From Gilliamella sp. ESL0443 (GTDB lineage: Bacteria; Pseudomonadota; Gammaproteobacteria; Enterobacterales; Orbaceae): a stretch of DNA of 64,000 nt. The notes beneath the pieces were generated by a model. That model was not told the DNA's origin. It did not search any database and saw nothing but the letters and a program-made list of their open reading frames with translations. The number at the start of each line of letters is the position of its first letter. Position 1 is the first letter of the stretch. A program made the position numbers and the translations under genes. Positions 53,830-63,749 of this stretch are shown here, piece after piece. The stretch spans positions 2,170,001 through 2,234,000 of the forward strand of contig NZ_CP048263.1 of assembly GCF_019469165.1 (NCBI RefSeq), written 5' to 3'.

Positions 53830-54660
53830 TTAAACAATAAAAATACTTAGAAACATCATAAAACCAACATAATTATTATTTTGAAAAGCTTTAAAGCATC
53901 CAGTTCTATCACGATCATTGATTAACCATTGTTGATAAATAAACAGTAACGACACAACCAATAATCCACAATAATAAATAAAAGATAAATGATTATTGAG
54001 ACCAATAATTATCAAGCAAATCAATGTTATTATCTGTAGAATGCCTATCCACAATTTATCATAGTAACCAAACAAAACAGCCGTCGATTTAATGCCAATT
54101 TTGATATCATCATTTCGATCAACCATGGCATATTCGGTATCATAAGCAACTGTCCAACAAATATTTGCCAAACACAATAACCAACAGGTTAACGGAAACT
54201 GTTCAATTGTGGCCGCATAGACCATTGGAATGCTCCAACTAAATGCAATTCCCAACACTATTTGTGGAAAATAAGTATAACGTTTCATAAACGGATAAAT
54301 CATCGCAGTTAACAATGCAAAGCCAGCAATCAACCACGACAAAGCGTTTAAAAATAATAATAGACAAGCGGCCATTAATAATAATATCAATAATGTCCAT
54401 TTAGCATTCTTTGCTGTTAATTCACCCTGCACTAACGGACGACTTTGAGTTCGCTCTACATGCGCATCAAAATGGCGATCAGCATAATCATTCACAACAC
54501 AACCGGCGGATCGCATAACAATGACACCTAGCGTAAATATCAAAACCAGTTTTTCAGTTGGATAGGGATCAGCAAGCCATATTGCTGACAAAGTCGGCCA
54601 AAGTAGCAGTAAAATGCCGATTGGTTTATCTAACCGCATCAGTTTTATATAAGCTAACAT
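53830..54660 (-). CDS. ubiA: 4-hydroxybenzoate octaprenyltransferase
   Basis: Membrane prenyltransferase of ubiquinone synthesis; 276 residues from ATG 54660 with GAGGA upstream. The extension to 54762 is not supported. Two Asp-rich substrate motifs: 'NDYADRHFD' and 'DTEYAMVDRNDD'. Nine or so helices. Near the DMSO reductase genes, which draw on the quinone pool (menaquinone is usual for DMSO), but it has separate spacing (180 bp). Confidence 0.96.
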   Translation of the reverse strand: MLAYIKLMRLDKPIGILLLLWPTLSAIWLADPYPTEKLVLIFTLGVIVMRSAGCVVNDYADRHFDAHVERTQSRPLVQGELTAKNAKWTLLILLLMAACLLLFLNALSWLIAGFALLTAMIYPFMKRYTYFPQIVLGIAFSWSIPMVYAATIEQFPLTCWLLCLANICWTVAYDTEYAMVDRNDDIKIGIKSTAVLFGYYDKLWIGILQIITLICLIIIGLNNHLSFIYYCGLLVVSLLFIYQQWLINDRDRTGCFKAFQNNNYVGFMMFLSIFIV

Positions 54661-54840
54661 ATATCTATCCTCAATTATAATGGGCGGATTATACCTGATC
54701 TTGTTAAAGCTGCAATGCGGATAAATACCGTTTTTATTTGATGCTGCTACATGTGTAATCAATCAAGTCAATTTACCTAATATCGTGTCATATCCAAAAC
54801 GGTTAATCTAACTAAATTGATTAATTGTGGTAATAAAGCG

Positions 54841-55470
54841 TTACAACAAAAGTAAATACTGCTCTGCCATCACGGCTAATGCCCGATAAAATTGGCTAAC
54901 TTGATTATGTTTTAATTGATCTAGATAAGCTGATGACCAAGTCATTAAGTGTTCATCAATCAGTTGATTCGCCGCTTGCGTTTTTTGTTTTTCCAGCAAT
55001 ATCGCATAAGCCATTAACATTAAACCAAACTGATCTTCCGGCTCATTCATACCGGTATTAAGCGTTAAACCATGCTGCTGTAAAAATTGACGATAGCGCT
55101 CTTGCGATTCCCCCATTAATAGTTTTTCTTGATCCAAATAGACAGATCCCCAAGGCGGGGCCGGCATTTTGCCTTGCCCTTCAAACAATAACGAGAATTG
55201 ATAATCCAGATCGACATGGCTGATTTGCGTTGCCAATATCTGGCATTGCTGGCTAATGAGCTCTGGATTTTGCCAATCCGCCAGTTGGTCAATATGCAAT
55301 AGAGCCTCAAGCAGCGGCTCAACGGTTTGGCTATTAGGTGGATAATAGAAAAAAGCACCCAGTACTTTTGCTAGGGTCGCACAAGTGAGATTATCGAATC
55401 TTTTCTCTTTATTCATTGACGTTACTTGTTGTCGATCAGTTATATTGTTAATTATAGCGGTATCATCCAT
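54841..55470 (-). CDS. dmsD: DmsD/TorD-family chaperone for DMSO reductase
   Basis: Cytosolic redox-enzyme maturation protein that binds the DmsA twin-arginine signal and guides cofactor insertion. 209 residues from 55470 (overlapping dmsC by 19 bp) or 191 from MNKEKRF at 55416; neither start has a clear Shine-Dalgarno, so overlap and coupling slightly favour the first. All-helical, with 'MPAPPWGSVYLDQEKLLMGES' region (in part) and 'EPEDQFGLMLMAYAIL' typical of the family. Last gene of dmsABCD. Confidence 0.88.
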   Translation of the reverse strand: MDDTAIINNITDRQQVTSMNKEKRFDNLTCATLAKVLGAFFYYPPNSQTVEPLLEALLHIDQLADWQNPELISQQCQILATQISHVDLDYQFSLLFEGQGKMPAPPWGSVYLDQEKLLMGESQERYRQFLQQHGLTLNTGMNEPEDQFGLMLMAYAILLEKQKTQAANQLIDEHLMTWSSAYLDQLKHNQVSQFYRALAVMAEQYLLLL

Positions 55471-56291
55471 AAATTATAAAAGGCAATACGGCCACAAACT
55501 TCAGCAATAAACACACAAGTAAAAGCAGTAAGACAAATTATTGCATTATGTTTGGAACGGTAAATATTAAAAGCAACCAATAGTAGTGCCACCATGATTA
55601 AAATGCACTCGGCAATCATCCAACTTGCTTGCGCACAAGCCAGCTCCGGGCTTATGGTCGTCATTAAATTATAATAGGGAATTTTTAATAATATAATCAA
55701 TACACTACCAATGAGAAAAGCTGCGTTGCCTAAACGATATAACCCAAGCATTGCGCTAGCAATTCCACCCAACGCCAGCATCGCTGTATACATTTGAATT
55801 GCGGTATAGTTGGTATCCCATGTTTTCACTGTTGGTAGCATGTAAGTTAAAACAATCGTCCATACAAAAACTAAGCTCAGTAGGATTAAGATGATGGCTA
55901 TTAGTAGGTTGATATAGGGAAGGCGATTAATCTTTAAACAAAGCGGTTTAATCAATTTCAGTTTTTGGCTATCCGGATTGAGAGAAAAGTAGTGGATTAA
56001 TACTGAGGCGAATGTAACGCCAAATACCACACCAAAAGTGAAAATCTCATTACTCATCGGCGAACGTCCGATCCCATAGATCACATTTAACGCCCGCAAA
56101 GGATGCCCTAAATGGAATGAGGCAAGCAGCATACCAACAGCCATAAAAACCAGCGCTAACAGATTAATTTTTTGACGAATAATGGGATTGGCTTGTGAAC
56201 AATTCATTAAGCAAGATAAGCTGCTTAACAGCACCATTCCGGCAGATAATTGCCCAAATACCGTAAAAAAAACCAATGGTAATTCATGCAT
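55452..56291 (-). CDS. dmsC: DMSO reductase membrane anchor subunit
   Basis: 279 residues from ATG 56291 (MHELPLVFFTVFGQLSAGM), with GGAGG upstream; the longer ORF start lies inside dmsB. Eight hydrophobic helices; oxidises menaquinol and passes electrons to DmsB. One base separates its start from the dmsB stop. Confidence 0.95.
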   Translation of the reverse strand: MHELPLVFFTVFGQLSAGMVLLSSLSCLMNCSQANPIIRQKINLLALVFMAVGMLLASFHLGHPLRALNVIYGIGRSPMSNEIFTFGVVFGVTFASVLIHYFSLNPDSQKLKLIKPLCLKINRLPYINLLIAIILILLSLVFVWTIVLTYMLPTVKTWDTNYTAIQMYTAMLALGGIASAMLGLYRLGNAAFLIGSVLIILLKIPYYNLMTTISPELACAQASWMIAECILIMVALLLVAFNIYRSKHNAIICLTAFTCVFIAEVCGRIAFYNLWMIPL

Positions 56292-56292
56292 A

Positions 56293-56907
56293 CTATACCT
56301 CCTCCGGATTGAGCACTTTTCCTTGTATATCGCCTGAGCTTCTAGCCAAAGCATGTGGTTTGATAACAATATTCGGTTTAGTCAACTCTACATTAGGCAA
56401 AGGGGCAATATTACGTTCATCACCATGACGCTCACGTAATTTCCCTATCTCGTCAAAATCTAAAGCACGTTGTGGACAAGATTCGACGCACACAGGCTTT
56501 AAGCCTTCAGCTACAAGCTCATAACAACCATCGCATTTTGACATAACCCGCTTTTGATGATCAAACTGTGGCGCACCATATGGACAGCGCATTTCACAAT
56601 AGCGGCAACCAATACACACATCTTGATTAACAACCACTAAGCCGTCTTGTTGGCGTTTATGCATCGCACCAGTTGGACAACCTTGCACGCAAGTTGGTTG
56701 CTCACAGTGATTACATGAAATTGACAAATAATAAGTAAAAGTATCATTTTGCCAAATCCCGTCCACTTGTTGCCACGATCCACCACCATACTCATAAACT
56801 CGGCGAAAATGCACGCCCAGCGCATTATCTTTTTCGTCTTTACAGCTCAACTGACAGGTTTTACACCCGGTACATTTGGAAGAATCAATAAAGAATCCAT
56901 ATTGCAT
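56293..56907 (-). CDS. dmsB: DMSO reductase iron-sulphur subunit
   Basis: 204 residues from ATG 56907 (MQYGFFIDSSKC), 9 nt after GGGAG; E. coli DmsB is 205. Four ferredoxin-type cysteine groups: CTGCKTCQLSC, CEQPTCVQGCP, CIGCRYCEMRCP and a group with CDGC / CVESCP, giving four [4Fe-4S] clusters that carry electrons from DmsC to DmsA. Confidence 0.96.
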   Translation of the reverse strand: MQYGFFIDSSKCTGCKTCQLSCKDEKDNALGVHFRRVYEYGGGSWQQVDGIWQNDTFTYYLSISCNHCEQPTCVQGCPTGAMHKRQQDGLVVVNQDVCIGCRYCEMRCPYGAPQFDHQKRVMSKCDGCYELVAEGLKPVCVESCPQRALDFDEIGKLRERHGDERNIAPLPNVELTKPNIVIKPHALARSSGDIQGKVLNPEEV

Positions 56908-56928
56908 TTTAATCATCTCCCTTTTTAA

Positions 56929-59379
56929 TTATGATGCCGCTGGCATAGTTGATAATGGTTTGATTTCAACCAAATTAGTATGCTGCGAATTTGACTTCGC
57001 TAACACTGACGGGCGCAATGAGGTTAAACGATTAATACAACCACCAATATCCACGCCAGCAGCATTAGTTTTTGCCCATAGCCCTTGAGGTATAGCGATC
57101 ACGCCCGGTAATATACGAGGCGTTACTTTAGCCGGAATATAAAGCCGACCACGATCATTAAATACTTCAACTAATTGCCCATGCTTAATTTGTCTTTGTT
57201 CAGCATCAATTGGGTTAATCCAAACGCTACTGGCAACAGCTTCTCGTAGTTGGGGAAGATTACTATAAGAGGAGTGACAATGCCCTTTAATATGAAATCC
57301 AATCATTTGCAGCGGATATTTATCGCGTTTTTGTTGATCTTCGCTCCCTTCAATAGCAGGCAAATAAGCAGGAATTGGGTAGAGTTTATCGTCCGGCTCA
57401 ATCTCCCATTCACCCGCTATTTTTGCCAGCGCTTCTGAATAAATTTCAATTTTGCCAGACGGGGTATTTAATGGCTGATTAATCGGATCATCCCGGAATG
57501 CTTTTAAGGCAATTTGCGCATCGCTATCCGCTAACTTACGATCGACAATACCCTTACCGTCAGTGTCAACAAAAGGCGGTAAATCAGGATTTTGCTTGCG
57601 CATTCTTTCATAGCTATACGCTATCCACTCATCTTGCGTTCGCCCTTCAGTAAATTTATCTTTAACGCCCATTTTTTCTGATAACTCAGTTAACACATCA
57701 TAAGACGATCGATTTTCCCAAAGTGGCTTAATAGCCCGTTGCATACGAATAACATAATGGTAAGCGCCGGATGCATAAGAATTATTAATTAAATCGTTAC
57801 TTTCCACAGATGACACATCCGGTAATAACAGATCGGCATACCGTGCTGATGCGGTCATATGAGTATCCCACACTAAGATAAATTCGCATTGAGATTCATT
57901 TTGTAAAATTTGGTGCGTTCGATTGAGATCGGCATGCTGATTACCAATTACATTACTGGCGTAACTCCAGATAAACTTGATACCGACATCCAATTTATCT
58001 TTACCAAGTATATAAGCATTTTTTGCGGTCATGCTTTGCGGTGATTCGATTGCTTTAGTCCATAAAAAAAATGGAATACTGGTTTTAATCGGATTTAATA
58101 AATTCAGACCCGGAACCGGATAAGTCACGCTTCCGCCCCAAGTACCAATATTGGTGCCCGGTTTACCAAATTGACCAGTGATAATAGGCAATATCATAAT
58201 TGCTCTTGTAGTATGCTCACCATTTTGCCAACGTTGTGCTCCCCAGCCTTGCGAAATCCATGCTGCTTTAGCGTTAACAATATCCAAGGCAAGTTTACGA
58301 ATTTGTTTAGCGGGGATACCGGTTTTTTTTGCTGCCCACTCCGGCGTTTTCGGTGTTCTATCATCACCTAAACCTAAAATATAAGATTTATAATCACTAA
58401 AAGGGGGTGCGCTATCCGGCAATGAGTCAGCATTCCAACCCACACAATATTGATTAAGCATTGCCTCATCAATTTTATCTTCTTCCAGTAAAGCATAGCC
58501 AATTGCAGCAACTAACGCCGCATCGGTACCGGGAATAATCGGGATCCACTCGGCATTATAGCCAACCACACTTTCGCTACGCCTAGGATCGATAATAATC
58601 ACTCTGGCTTTACTTTGCGCTAAAGCATGAAACAGTTCCGTTACTTGCCCACCGCCTGACATTCGCGTTTCAGCAACATTATGTCCAAACATAACAACCA
58701 AATCTGAATGTTTAATTTGATCAATGAGCGACTCTTTAGCATTGCCATAAATATAAGGCTTAATAGCAGTTATCTGTCCACTTGAGTAATCGCCATGATA
58801 ATTTAGATAACCACCGATAGTACTTAAAAACCGTCTACAAGCACTGCGTCCGGCGATATTTGCGCCAGTGGTACCTGTTCCATATTGACAATAAATAGCT
58901 TCATTGCCATAACGATTAATGGTGTATTTAAGTTTATCCGCCAATAAATTTATTGCTTCATCCCAGCTAATACGTTTAAATTTACCTTCACCACGCTTAC
59001 CTATTCGCACCATAGGGTATTTTAAACGCTCCGGATCGTAAGTTCGCCAGCGTACCGCTCGCCCCCGCAAACATGGGCGAATTTGATGTTGACCGAAAAT
59101 AGGATCATTAATACCGTCTTCGGATGAGATTTTAGTAATAATATCGTTTTTAACATGGACTTTTAGAGGACAACGACTACCGCAATTCACTAAACAGGCG
59201 CTGTAGAAAATCTTTTCATCATTAGTGGGATTAGGTATCAATGCTTTATCGTGATTTGTTTCAGATGTTGCATAAGCAAAAGGTAATTGCAAATTATTTG
59301 CCACTGCTGCCACACCACCAATTGCTAGTGATTTTTGCAAAAAATCACGCCGAGTTATTTTGTTTTCTGACTTGCTCAT
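56929..59379 (-). CDS. dmsA: DMSO reductase catalytic subunit (molybdopterin, Tat-exported)
   Basis: 816 residues. Twin-arginine signal 'ITRRDFLQK' and hydrophobic stretch to about residue 38; N-terminal [4Fe-4S] cysteines in 'CLVNCGSRCPLKV'; molybdopterin guanine dinucleotide domains throughout. The Ser of 'HGDYSSGQI' sits where E. coli DmsA has its molybdenum ligand. Uses S- or N-oxides for anaerobic respiration. MobA and MobB of this window make its cofactor, DmsD guides it. GC content looks higher than in neighbours by eye. Confidence 0.96.
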   Translation of the reverse strand: MSKSENKITRRDFLQKSLAIGGVAAVANNLQLPFAYATSETNHDKALIPNPTNDEKIFYSACLVNCGSRCPLKVHVKNDIITKISSEDGINDPIFGQHQIRPCLRGRAVRWRTYDPERLKYPMVRIGKRGEGKFKRISWDEAINLLADKLKYTINRYGNEAIYCQYGTGTTGANIAGRSACRRFLSTIGGYLNYHGDYSSGQITAIKPYIYGNAKESLIDQIKHSDLVVMFGHNVAETRMSGGGQVTELFHALAQSKARVIIIDPRRSESVVGYNAEWIPIIPGTDAALVAAIGYALLEEDKIDEAMLNQYCVGWNADSLPDSAPPFSDYKSYILGLGDDRTPKTPEWAAKKTGIPAKQIRKLALDIVNAKAAWISQGWGAQRWQNGEHTTRAIMILPIITGQFGKPGTNIGTWGGSVTYPVPGLNLLNPIKTSIPFFLWTKAIESPQSMTAKNAYILGKDKLDVGIKFIWSYASNVIGNQHADLNRTHQILQNESQCEFILVWDTHMTASARYADLLLPDVSSVESNDLINNSYASGAYHYVIRMQRAIKPLWENRSSYDVLTELSEKMGVKDKFTEGRTQDEWIAYSYERMRKQNPDLPPFVDTDGKGIVDRKLADSDAQIALKAFRDDPINQPLNTPSGKIEIYSEALAKIAGEWEIEPDDKLYPIPAYLPAIEGSEDQQKRDKYPLQMIGFHIKGHCHSSYSNLPQLREAVASSVWINPIDAEQRQIKHGQLVEVFNDRGRLYIPAKVTPRILPGVIAIPQGLWAKTNAAGVDIGGCINRLTSLRPSVLAKSNSQHTNLVEIKPLSTMPAAS

Positions 59380-59602
59380 CCTATTCCCTTATTTTTTATT
59401 TGGGATGTATTTATCATAATACTATAGATAGGATTATAAAACAGAAAAAAGGCTAAAATCGAAATTAACTTAAAATAAATTAATAAAATAAGAATTATTA
59501 TCAATTAAAAATTTAATTTGATTTTCATTATCAATTTAATTTCATGCATCTTAAAGAAAGATTGGTATAATATGCCCATTTATTCGAATAAATAGAAAAC
59601 TT
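59380..59602. promoter_or_regulatory. Divergent dmsA / parE regulatory region
   Basis: 223 bp, very AT-rich. A direct repeat ATTATCAATT occurs at 59497-59506 and 59527-59536, exactly 30 bp apart. TTGAT (59518) and ATCAA (59530) resemble FNR half-sites but the gap is 7 instead of 4 bp. The parE promoter occupies the right end. Confidence 0.4.
59547..59573 (+). promoter_or_regulatory. Extended -10 promoter of parE
   Basis: TTGGTATAAT ending at 59572, the same element as before ribF (13026-13052). parE starts 30 bp downstream. Confidence 0.7.
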
Positions 59603-61492
59603 ATGTCACAATCCACTTATAATGCTGTTGATATTGAAGTCCTAAAAGGACTCGATCCTGTCCGCCATCGACCAGGCATGTATACTGATACTGCTCGCCC
59701 AAATCATTTGGGACAAGAGGTTATTGATAATAGTGTAGATGAAGCTATTGCAGGACATGCCCGCCAAGTTAAAGTTACACTCTATGAAGATAATTCACTT
59801 GAGGTTATTGATGACGGGCGAGGTATGCCGGTTGATATTCATCCTGATGAAGGTGTACCAGCTATTGAACTTTTACTTTGCCGTTTACATGCTGGAGGTA
59901 AGTTTTCCAACAAAAATTATCAATTTTCAGGCGGTTTGCATGGTGTTGGTATCTCCGTTGTTAATGCATTATCAAAGCGTGTAGAAGTTACTGTAAATCG
60001 TGATGGGCAAGTTTATCAAATCGCTTTTGAAAATGGTGATAAAGTTGAGGATTTACATGTAATAGGTACATGTGGTCGTCGAAATACCGGTACAAAAGTA
60101 CGTTTTTGGCCTGATGAAAAGTATTTTGATTCACCACGATTTTCTGTACCCCGCTTAACTCATTTACTTAAAGCAAAAGCGGTACTCTGCCCAGGGTTAG
60201 AAATCATTTTCAAAGATAAAATTAACAATACTGAACAACGCTGGTGTTATCAGGACGGTCTAAAAGATTATTTAATGGAATCTGTTAGTGGTTACACACT
60301 ATTACCTGAAGAGCCATTTACTGGTAGTCATACCGGCGAAACAGAAGCAGTCGAATGGGCTTTACTCTGGTTACCAGAAGGTGGAGAACTTTTAACTGAA
60401 AGTTACGTTAACTTGATTCCAACTGTACAAGGTGGTACTCATGTTAATGGTTTACGTCAAGGTTTACTTGATGCTATGCGCGAATTTTGCGAGTTCCGTA
60501 ATTTGCTTCCTCGAGGCCTAAAGCTGACCGCCGATGATATTTGGGAACGCTGCGCATATGTGTTATCCGTAAAAATGCAGGAACCTCAATTTGCTGGTCA
60601 AACCAAAGAACGTCTTTCATCAAGACAAAGCGCTGCATTCGTTTCGGCAATTGTTAAAGATGCATTCAGTCTTTGGTTAAATCAAAATGTGCAAATTGCA
60701 GAATTATTGGCTGAAATGGTCATTTCAAGTGCGCAAAAACGCCTACGAGCATCTAAAAAAGTTATTCGTAAAAAGCTCACAAGTGGTCCTGCTTTACCTG
60801 GTAAATTGGCCGATTGTTCTTCACAGGATTTAAGTCGTACTGAACTATTTTTGGTAGAAGGTGATTCTGCAGGTGGTTCAGCCAAACAGGCACGAGATAG
60901 AGAATATCAAGCCATAATGCCATTAAAAGGTAAAATTTTAAATACTTGGGAAGTATCATCAGACGAGGTATTAGGCTCACAAGAAATCCACGATATCTCG
61001 GTTGCCATAGGTATTGACCCTGATAGTGATGATTTAAGTCAATTGCGCTACGGTAAAATCTGTATTTTAGCTGATGCAGACTCAGATGGATTACATATTG
61101 CCACTTTGCTTTGTGCGTTATTTGTTCGTCATTTTCGGGCGATGGTTGAACATGGGCATATCTTTGTTGCTATGCCTCCGCTTTATCGTATTGATTTAGG
61201 TAAAGAAGTGCATTATGCCCTTGATGAAGAAGAAAAAGAAGGGATTTTAGATCAGCTTAAACGTAAAAAGGGTAAACCGAATGTACAACGTTTTAAAGGT
61301 TTAGGCGAAATGAATCCATTACAACTCCGTGAAACAACGATGGATCCTAATACTCGTAGATTAGTTCAGTTATCACTAGATAATGCAGAGGAAACCATGG
61401 CATTAATGGATATGCTGCTGGCTAAGAAACGAGCAGAAGATCGCCGAGAATGGTTACAAGAAAAAGGTGACCAAGTTGAACTTGATGTCTAA
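59603..61492 (+). CDS. parE: DNA topoisomerase IV subunit B
   Basis: 629 residues (E. coli 630). GHKL ATPase with 'DNSVDEAIAGHA', 'DDGRGMPVDIHPDEGVPAIEL' region (in part), 'GGLHGVGISVVNALS', then TOPRIM 'LFLVEGDSAGGSA' and 'ADADSDGLHI'. Decatenates daughter chromosomes with ParC. parC starts 27 bp on. Confidence 0.98.
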   Translation: MSQSTYNAVDIEVLKGLDPVRHRPGMYTDTARPNHLGQEVIDNSVDEAIAGHARQVKVTLYEDNSLEVIDDGRGMPVDIHPDEGVPAIELLLCRLHAGGKFSNKNYQFSGGLHGVGISVVNALSKRVEVTVNRDGQVYQIAFENGDKVEDLHVIGTCGRRNTGTKVRFWPDEKYFDSPRFSVPRLTHLLKAKAVLCPGLEIIFKDKINNTEQRWCYQDGLKDYLMESVSGYTLLPEEPFTGSHTGETEAVEWALLWLPEGGELLTESYVNLIPTVQGGTHVNGLRQGLLDAMREFCEFRNLLPRGLKLTADDIWERCAYVLSVKMQEPQFAGQTKERLSSRQSAAFVSAIVKDAFSLWLNQNVQIAELLAEMVISSAQKRLRASKKVIRKKLTSGPALPGKLADCSSQDLSRTELFLVEGDSAGGSAKQARDREYQAIMPLKGKILNTWEVSSDEVLGSQEIHDISVAIGIDPDSDDLSQLRYGKICILADADSDGLHIATLLCALFVRHFRAMVEHGHIFVAMPPLYRIDLGKEVHYALDEEEKEGILDQLKRKKGKPNVQRFKGLGEMNPLQLRETTMDPNTRRLVQLSLDNAEETMALMDMLLAKKRAEDRREWLQEKGDQVELDV

Positions 61493-61519
61493 TATACAGA
61501 ATAATTTAGAGGAACAATA

Positions 61520-63748
61520 ATGAGTGAGATAACTCATGACGGAGTAGAAGTTCAGTCGCTACGTACTTTTACAGAGAGCGCATATTTAAACTACTCAATG
61601 TATGTCATTATGGATCGTGCACTACCGTTTATTGGTGACGGTTTAAAACCTGTGCAACGCCGTATTGTTTATGCCATGTCAGAATTAGGGCTTAATGCTC
61701 AGGCTAAATTTAAAAAATCAGCTCGTACTGTAGGTGACGTGTTAGGTAAATACCATCCTCATGGTGATAGTGCCTGTTATGAAGCAATGGTGTTAATGGC
61801 ACAACCATTCTCTTACCGTTACCCATTAGTAGATGGTCAAGGAAACTGGGGAGCTCCAGATGATCCTAAATCATTTGCAGCTATGCGTTATACCGAATCT
61901 CGTCTATCAAAATATGCAGAATTATTATTAGGCGAATTAGGGCAAGGCACTGTTGATTATACGCCAAACTTCGATGGCACCTTACAAGAACCTAAAATGT
62001 TACCAGCTAGATTACCCAATATTTTATTGAATGGTACAACCGGCATTGCTGTTGGTATGGCAACTGATATTCCACCACATAATATTCGTGAAGTAGCAAA
62101 TGCTGCTATTATGTTAGCAGATAACCCAAAAGCAACACTTAGTGAAGTGATGGCTCACATACAAGGCCCTGACTTTCCAACAGAAGCCGAGATTATTACT
62201 GCGCCAGAAGATATTGCTAAAATTTATCAAACTGGACGAGGATCAATCCGCATGCGTGCAGTTTGGAAAAAAGAAGAGGGTGATATTGTTATTACTGATC
62301 TTCCTCATCAAGTTTCAGGTGCTAAAATCTTAGAGCAAATTGCTTCGCAAATGCGGGCGAAAAAATTACCATTAATTGAAGATTTACGCGATGAGTCAGA
62401 CCATGAAAATCCAACCCGCTTAGTAATTGTCCCAAGATCTAATAGAGTGGATTTAGAGCAAGTTATGAATCATCTATTTGCTACCACGGATCTTGAAAAA
62501 AGCTATCGCGTCAATATGAATATGATTGGACTTGATAATCGTCCATCAGTTAAAGGATTAGTTGAAATATTAACTGAATGGTTAGAATATCGACGTTTGA
62601 CGGTAACACGTCGATTAAATTATCGTTTAGATAAGATCCTAAAAAGATTACATATTTTAGATGGCTTATTAATTGCGTTTCTAAATATTGATGAAGTTAT
62701 TGAAATAATTCGTCATGAAGATGAACCAAAAGAAGAATTAATTAAGCGATTTGCCTTAAGTGAAATACAAGCAGAAGCTATTTTAGAGTTAAAACTTCGT
62801 CATTTAGCTAAATTGGAAGAGATGCGTATTAAAGGCGAACAAGCTGATCTTGCTAAAGAACGGGATCAACTACAAGCTCTACTTGCTTCACCAAGAAAAC
62901 TCAGTAATTTAATCAAAAAAGAATTGCAAGAAGACGCTGAAAAGTATGGCGACGAACGCCGTTCGCCAATAGTTGAGCGAAGTGAAGCTAAAGCGATCAC
63001 TGAACAAGAATTAACACCTTCTGAACCCGTCACAATTGTATTATCTGAAATGGGATGGGTAAGAGCGGCTAAAGGTCATGACATTGACCCCGTCGGATTA
63101 AGTTATAAAGCAGGCGATAGCTTTAAAGCTGCTGCAAAAGGTAAAAGTAACCAGCCAGTTGTCTTTATCGATTCAACTGGGCGAAGTTATGCTATTGAGC
63201 CAAATACTTTACCATCAGCTCGAGGACAAGGCGAGCCAATTACCGGTAAATTAGCATTACCAGCAGGTGCAACTATTGAACATGTTTTAATGTCAAACGA
63301 TGAAGAACAAAAATTCTTACTTGCTTCTAGTGCCGGATACGGTTTTATTTGTCAATTTAGCGATTTAATTGCGCGTAATCGTAACGGTAAAGCAGTAATT
63401 AATTTATCTAATAATTCAAATGTACTTGCACCGATTGAGATAGTATCAGAGGAAAGCTTGCTTTTATCAATTAGTCAAGCGGGTAGAATGCTTATCTTCC
63501 CGGTGAAAGATTTACCAGAGTTATCTAAAGGTAAAGGAAATAAAATTATCTCATTATCTGCCAGCGATGATAGCCTAGCTTATATGATGCTGATAACGCC
63601 TGAAACCTCACTGACGTTGTATGTTGGTAAACGCAAACTTACGCTTTCTTCTACTGATTTACAAAAATTTAGAGCAGAGCGTGCTCGTAAAGGAACATCA
63701 CTACCGCGTGGATTACAAAAAATCGATCGAATTGAGGTAAACGAATAA
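61520..63748 (+). CDS. parC: DNA topoisomerase IV subunit A
   Basis: 742 residues (E. coli 752). Catalytic Tyr124 in '[10 protein letters not shown]'. The quinolone region '[10 protein letters not shown]' keeps Ser84 and Glu88, equivalents of E. coli S80 and E84, so the wild-type susceptible residues. C-terminal beta-pinwheel is present. GAGGAACAATA upstream is a good ribosome-binding site. Confidence 0.98.
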   Translation: MSEITHDGVEVQSLRTFTESAYLNYSMYVIMDRALPFIGDGLKPVQRRIVYAMSELGLNAQAKFKKSARTVGDVLGKYHPHGDSACYEAMVLMAQPFSYRYPLVDGQGNWGAPDDPKSFAAMRYTESRLSKYAELLLGELGQGTVDYTPNFDGTLQEPKMLPARLPNILLNGTTGIAVGMATDIPPHNIREVANAAIMLADNPKATLSEVMAHIQGPDFPTEAEIITAPEDIAKIYQTGRGSIRMRAVWKKEEGDIVITDLPHQVSGAKILEQIASQMRAKKLPLIEDLRDESDHENPTRLVIVPRSNRVDLEQVMNHLFATTDLEKSYRVNMNMIGLDNRPSVKGLVEILTEWLEYRRLTVTRRLNYRLDKILKRLHILDGLLIAFLNIDEVIEIIRHEDEPKEELIKRFALSEIQAEAILELKLRHLAKLEEMRIKGEQADLAKERDQLQALLASPRKLSNLIKKELQEDAEKYGDERRSPIVERSEAKAITEQELTPSEPVTIVLSEMGWVRAAKGHDIDPVGLSYKAGDSFKAAAKGKSNQPVVFIDSTGRSYAIEPNTLPSARGQGEPITGKLALPAGATIEHVLMSNDEEQKFLLASSAGYGFICQFSDLIARNRNGKAVINLSNNSNVLAPIEIVSEESLLLSISQAGRMLIFPVKDLPELSKGKGNKIISLSASDDSLAYMMLITPETSLTLYVGKRKLTLSSTDLQKFRAERARKGTSLPRGLQKIDRIEVNE

Positions 63749-63749
63749 T

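Noticed and set aside
59518-59534. FNR box upstream of dmsA
   Set aside because: TTGAT and ATCAA halves are separated by 7 bp instead of 4.
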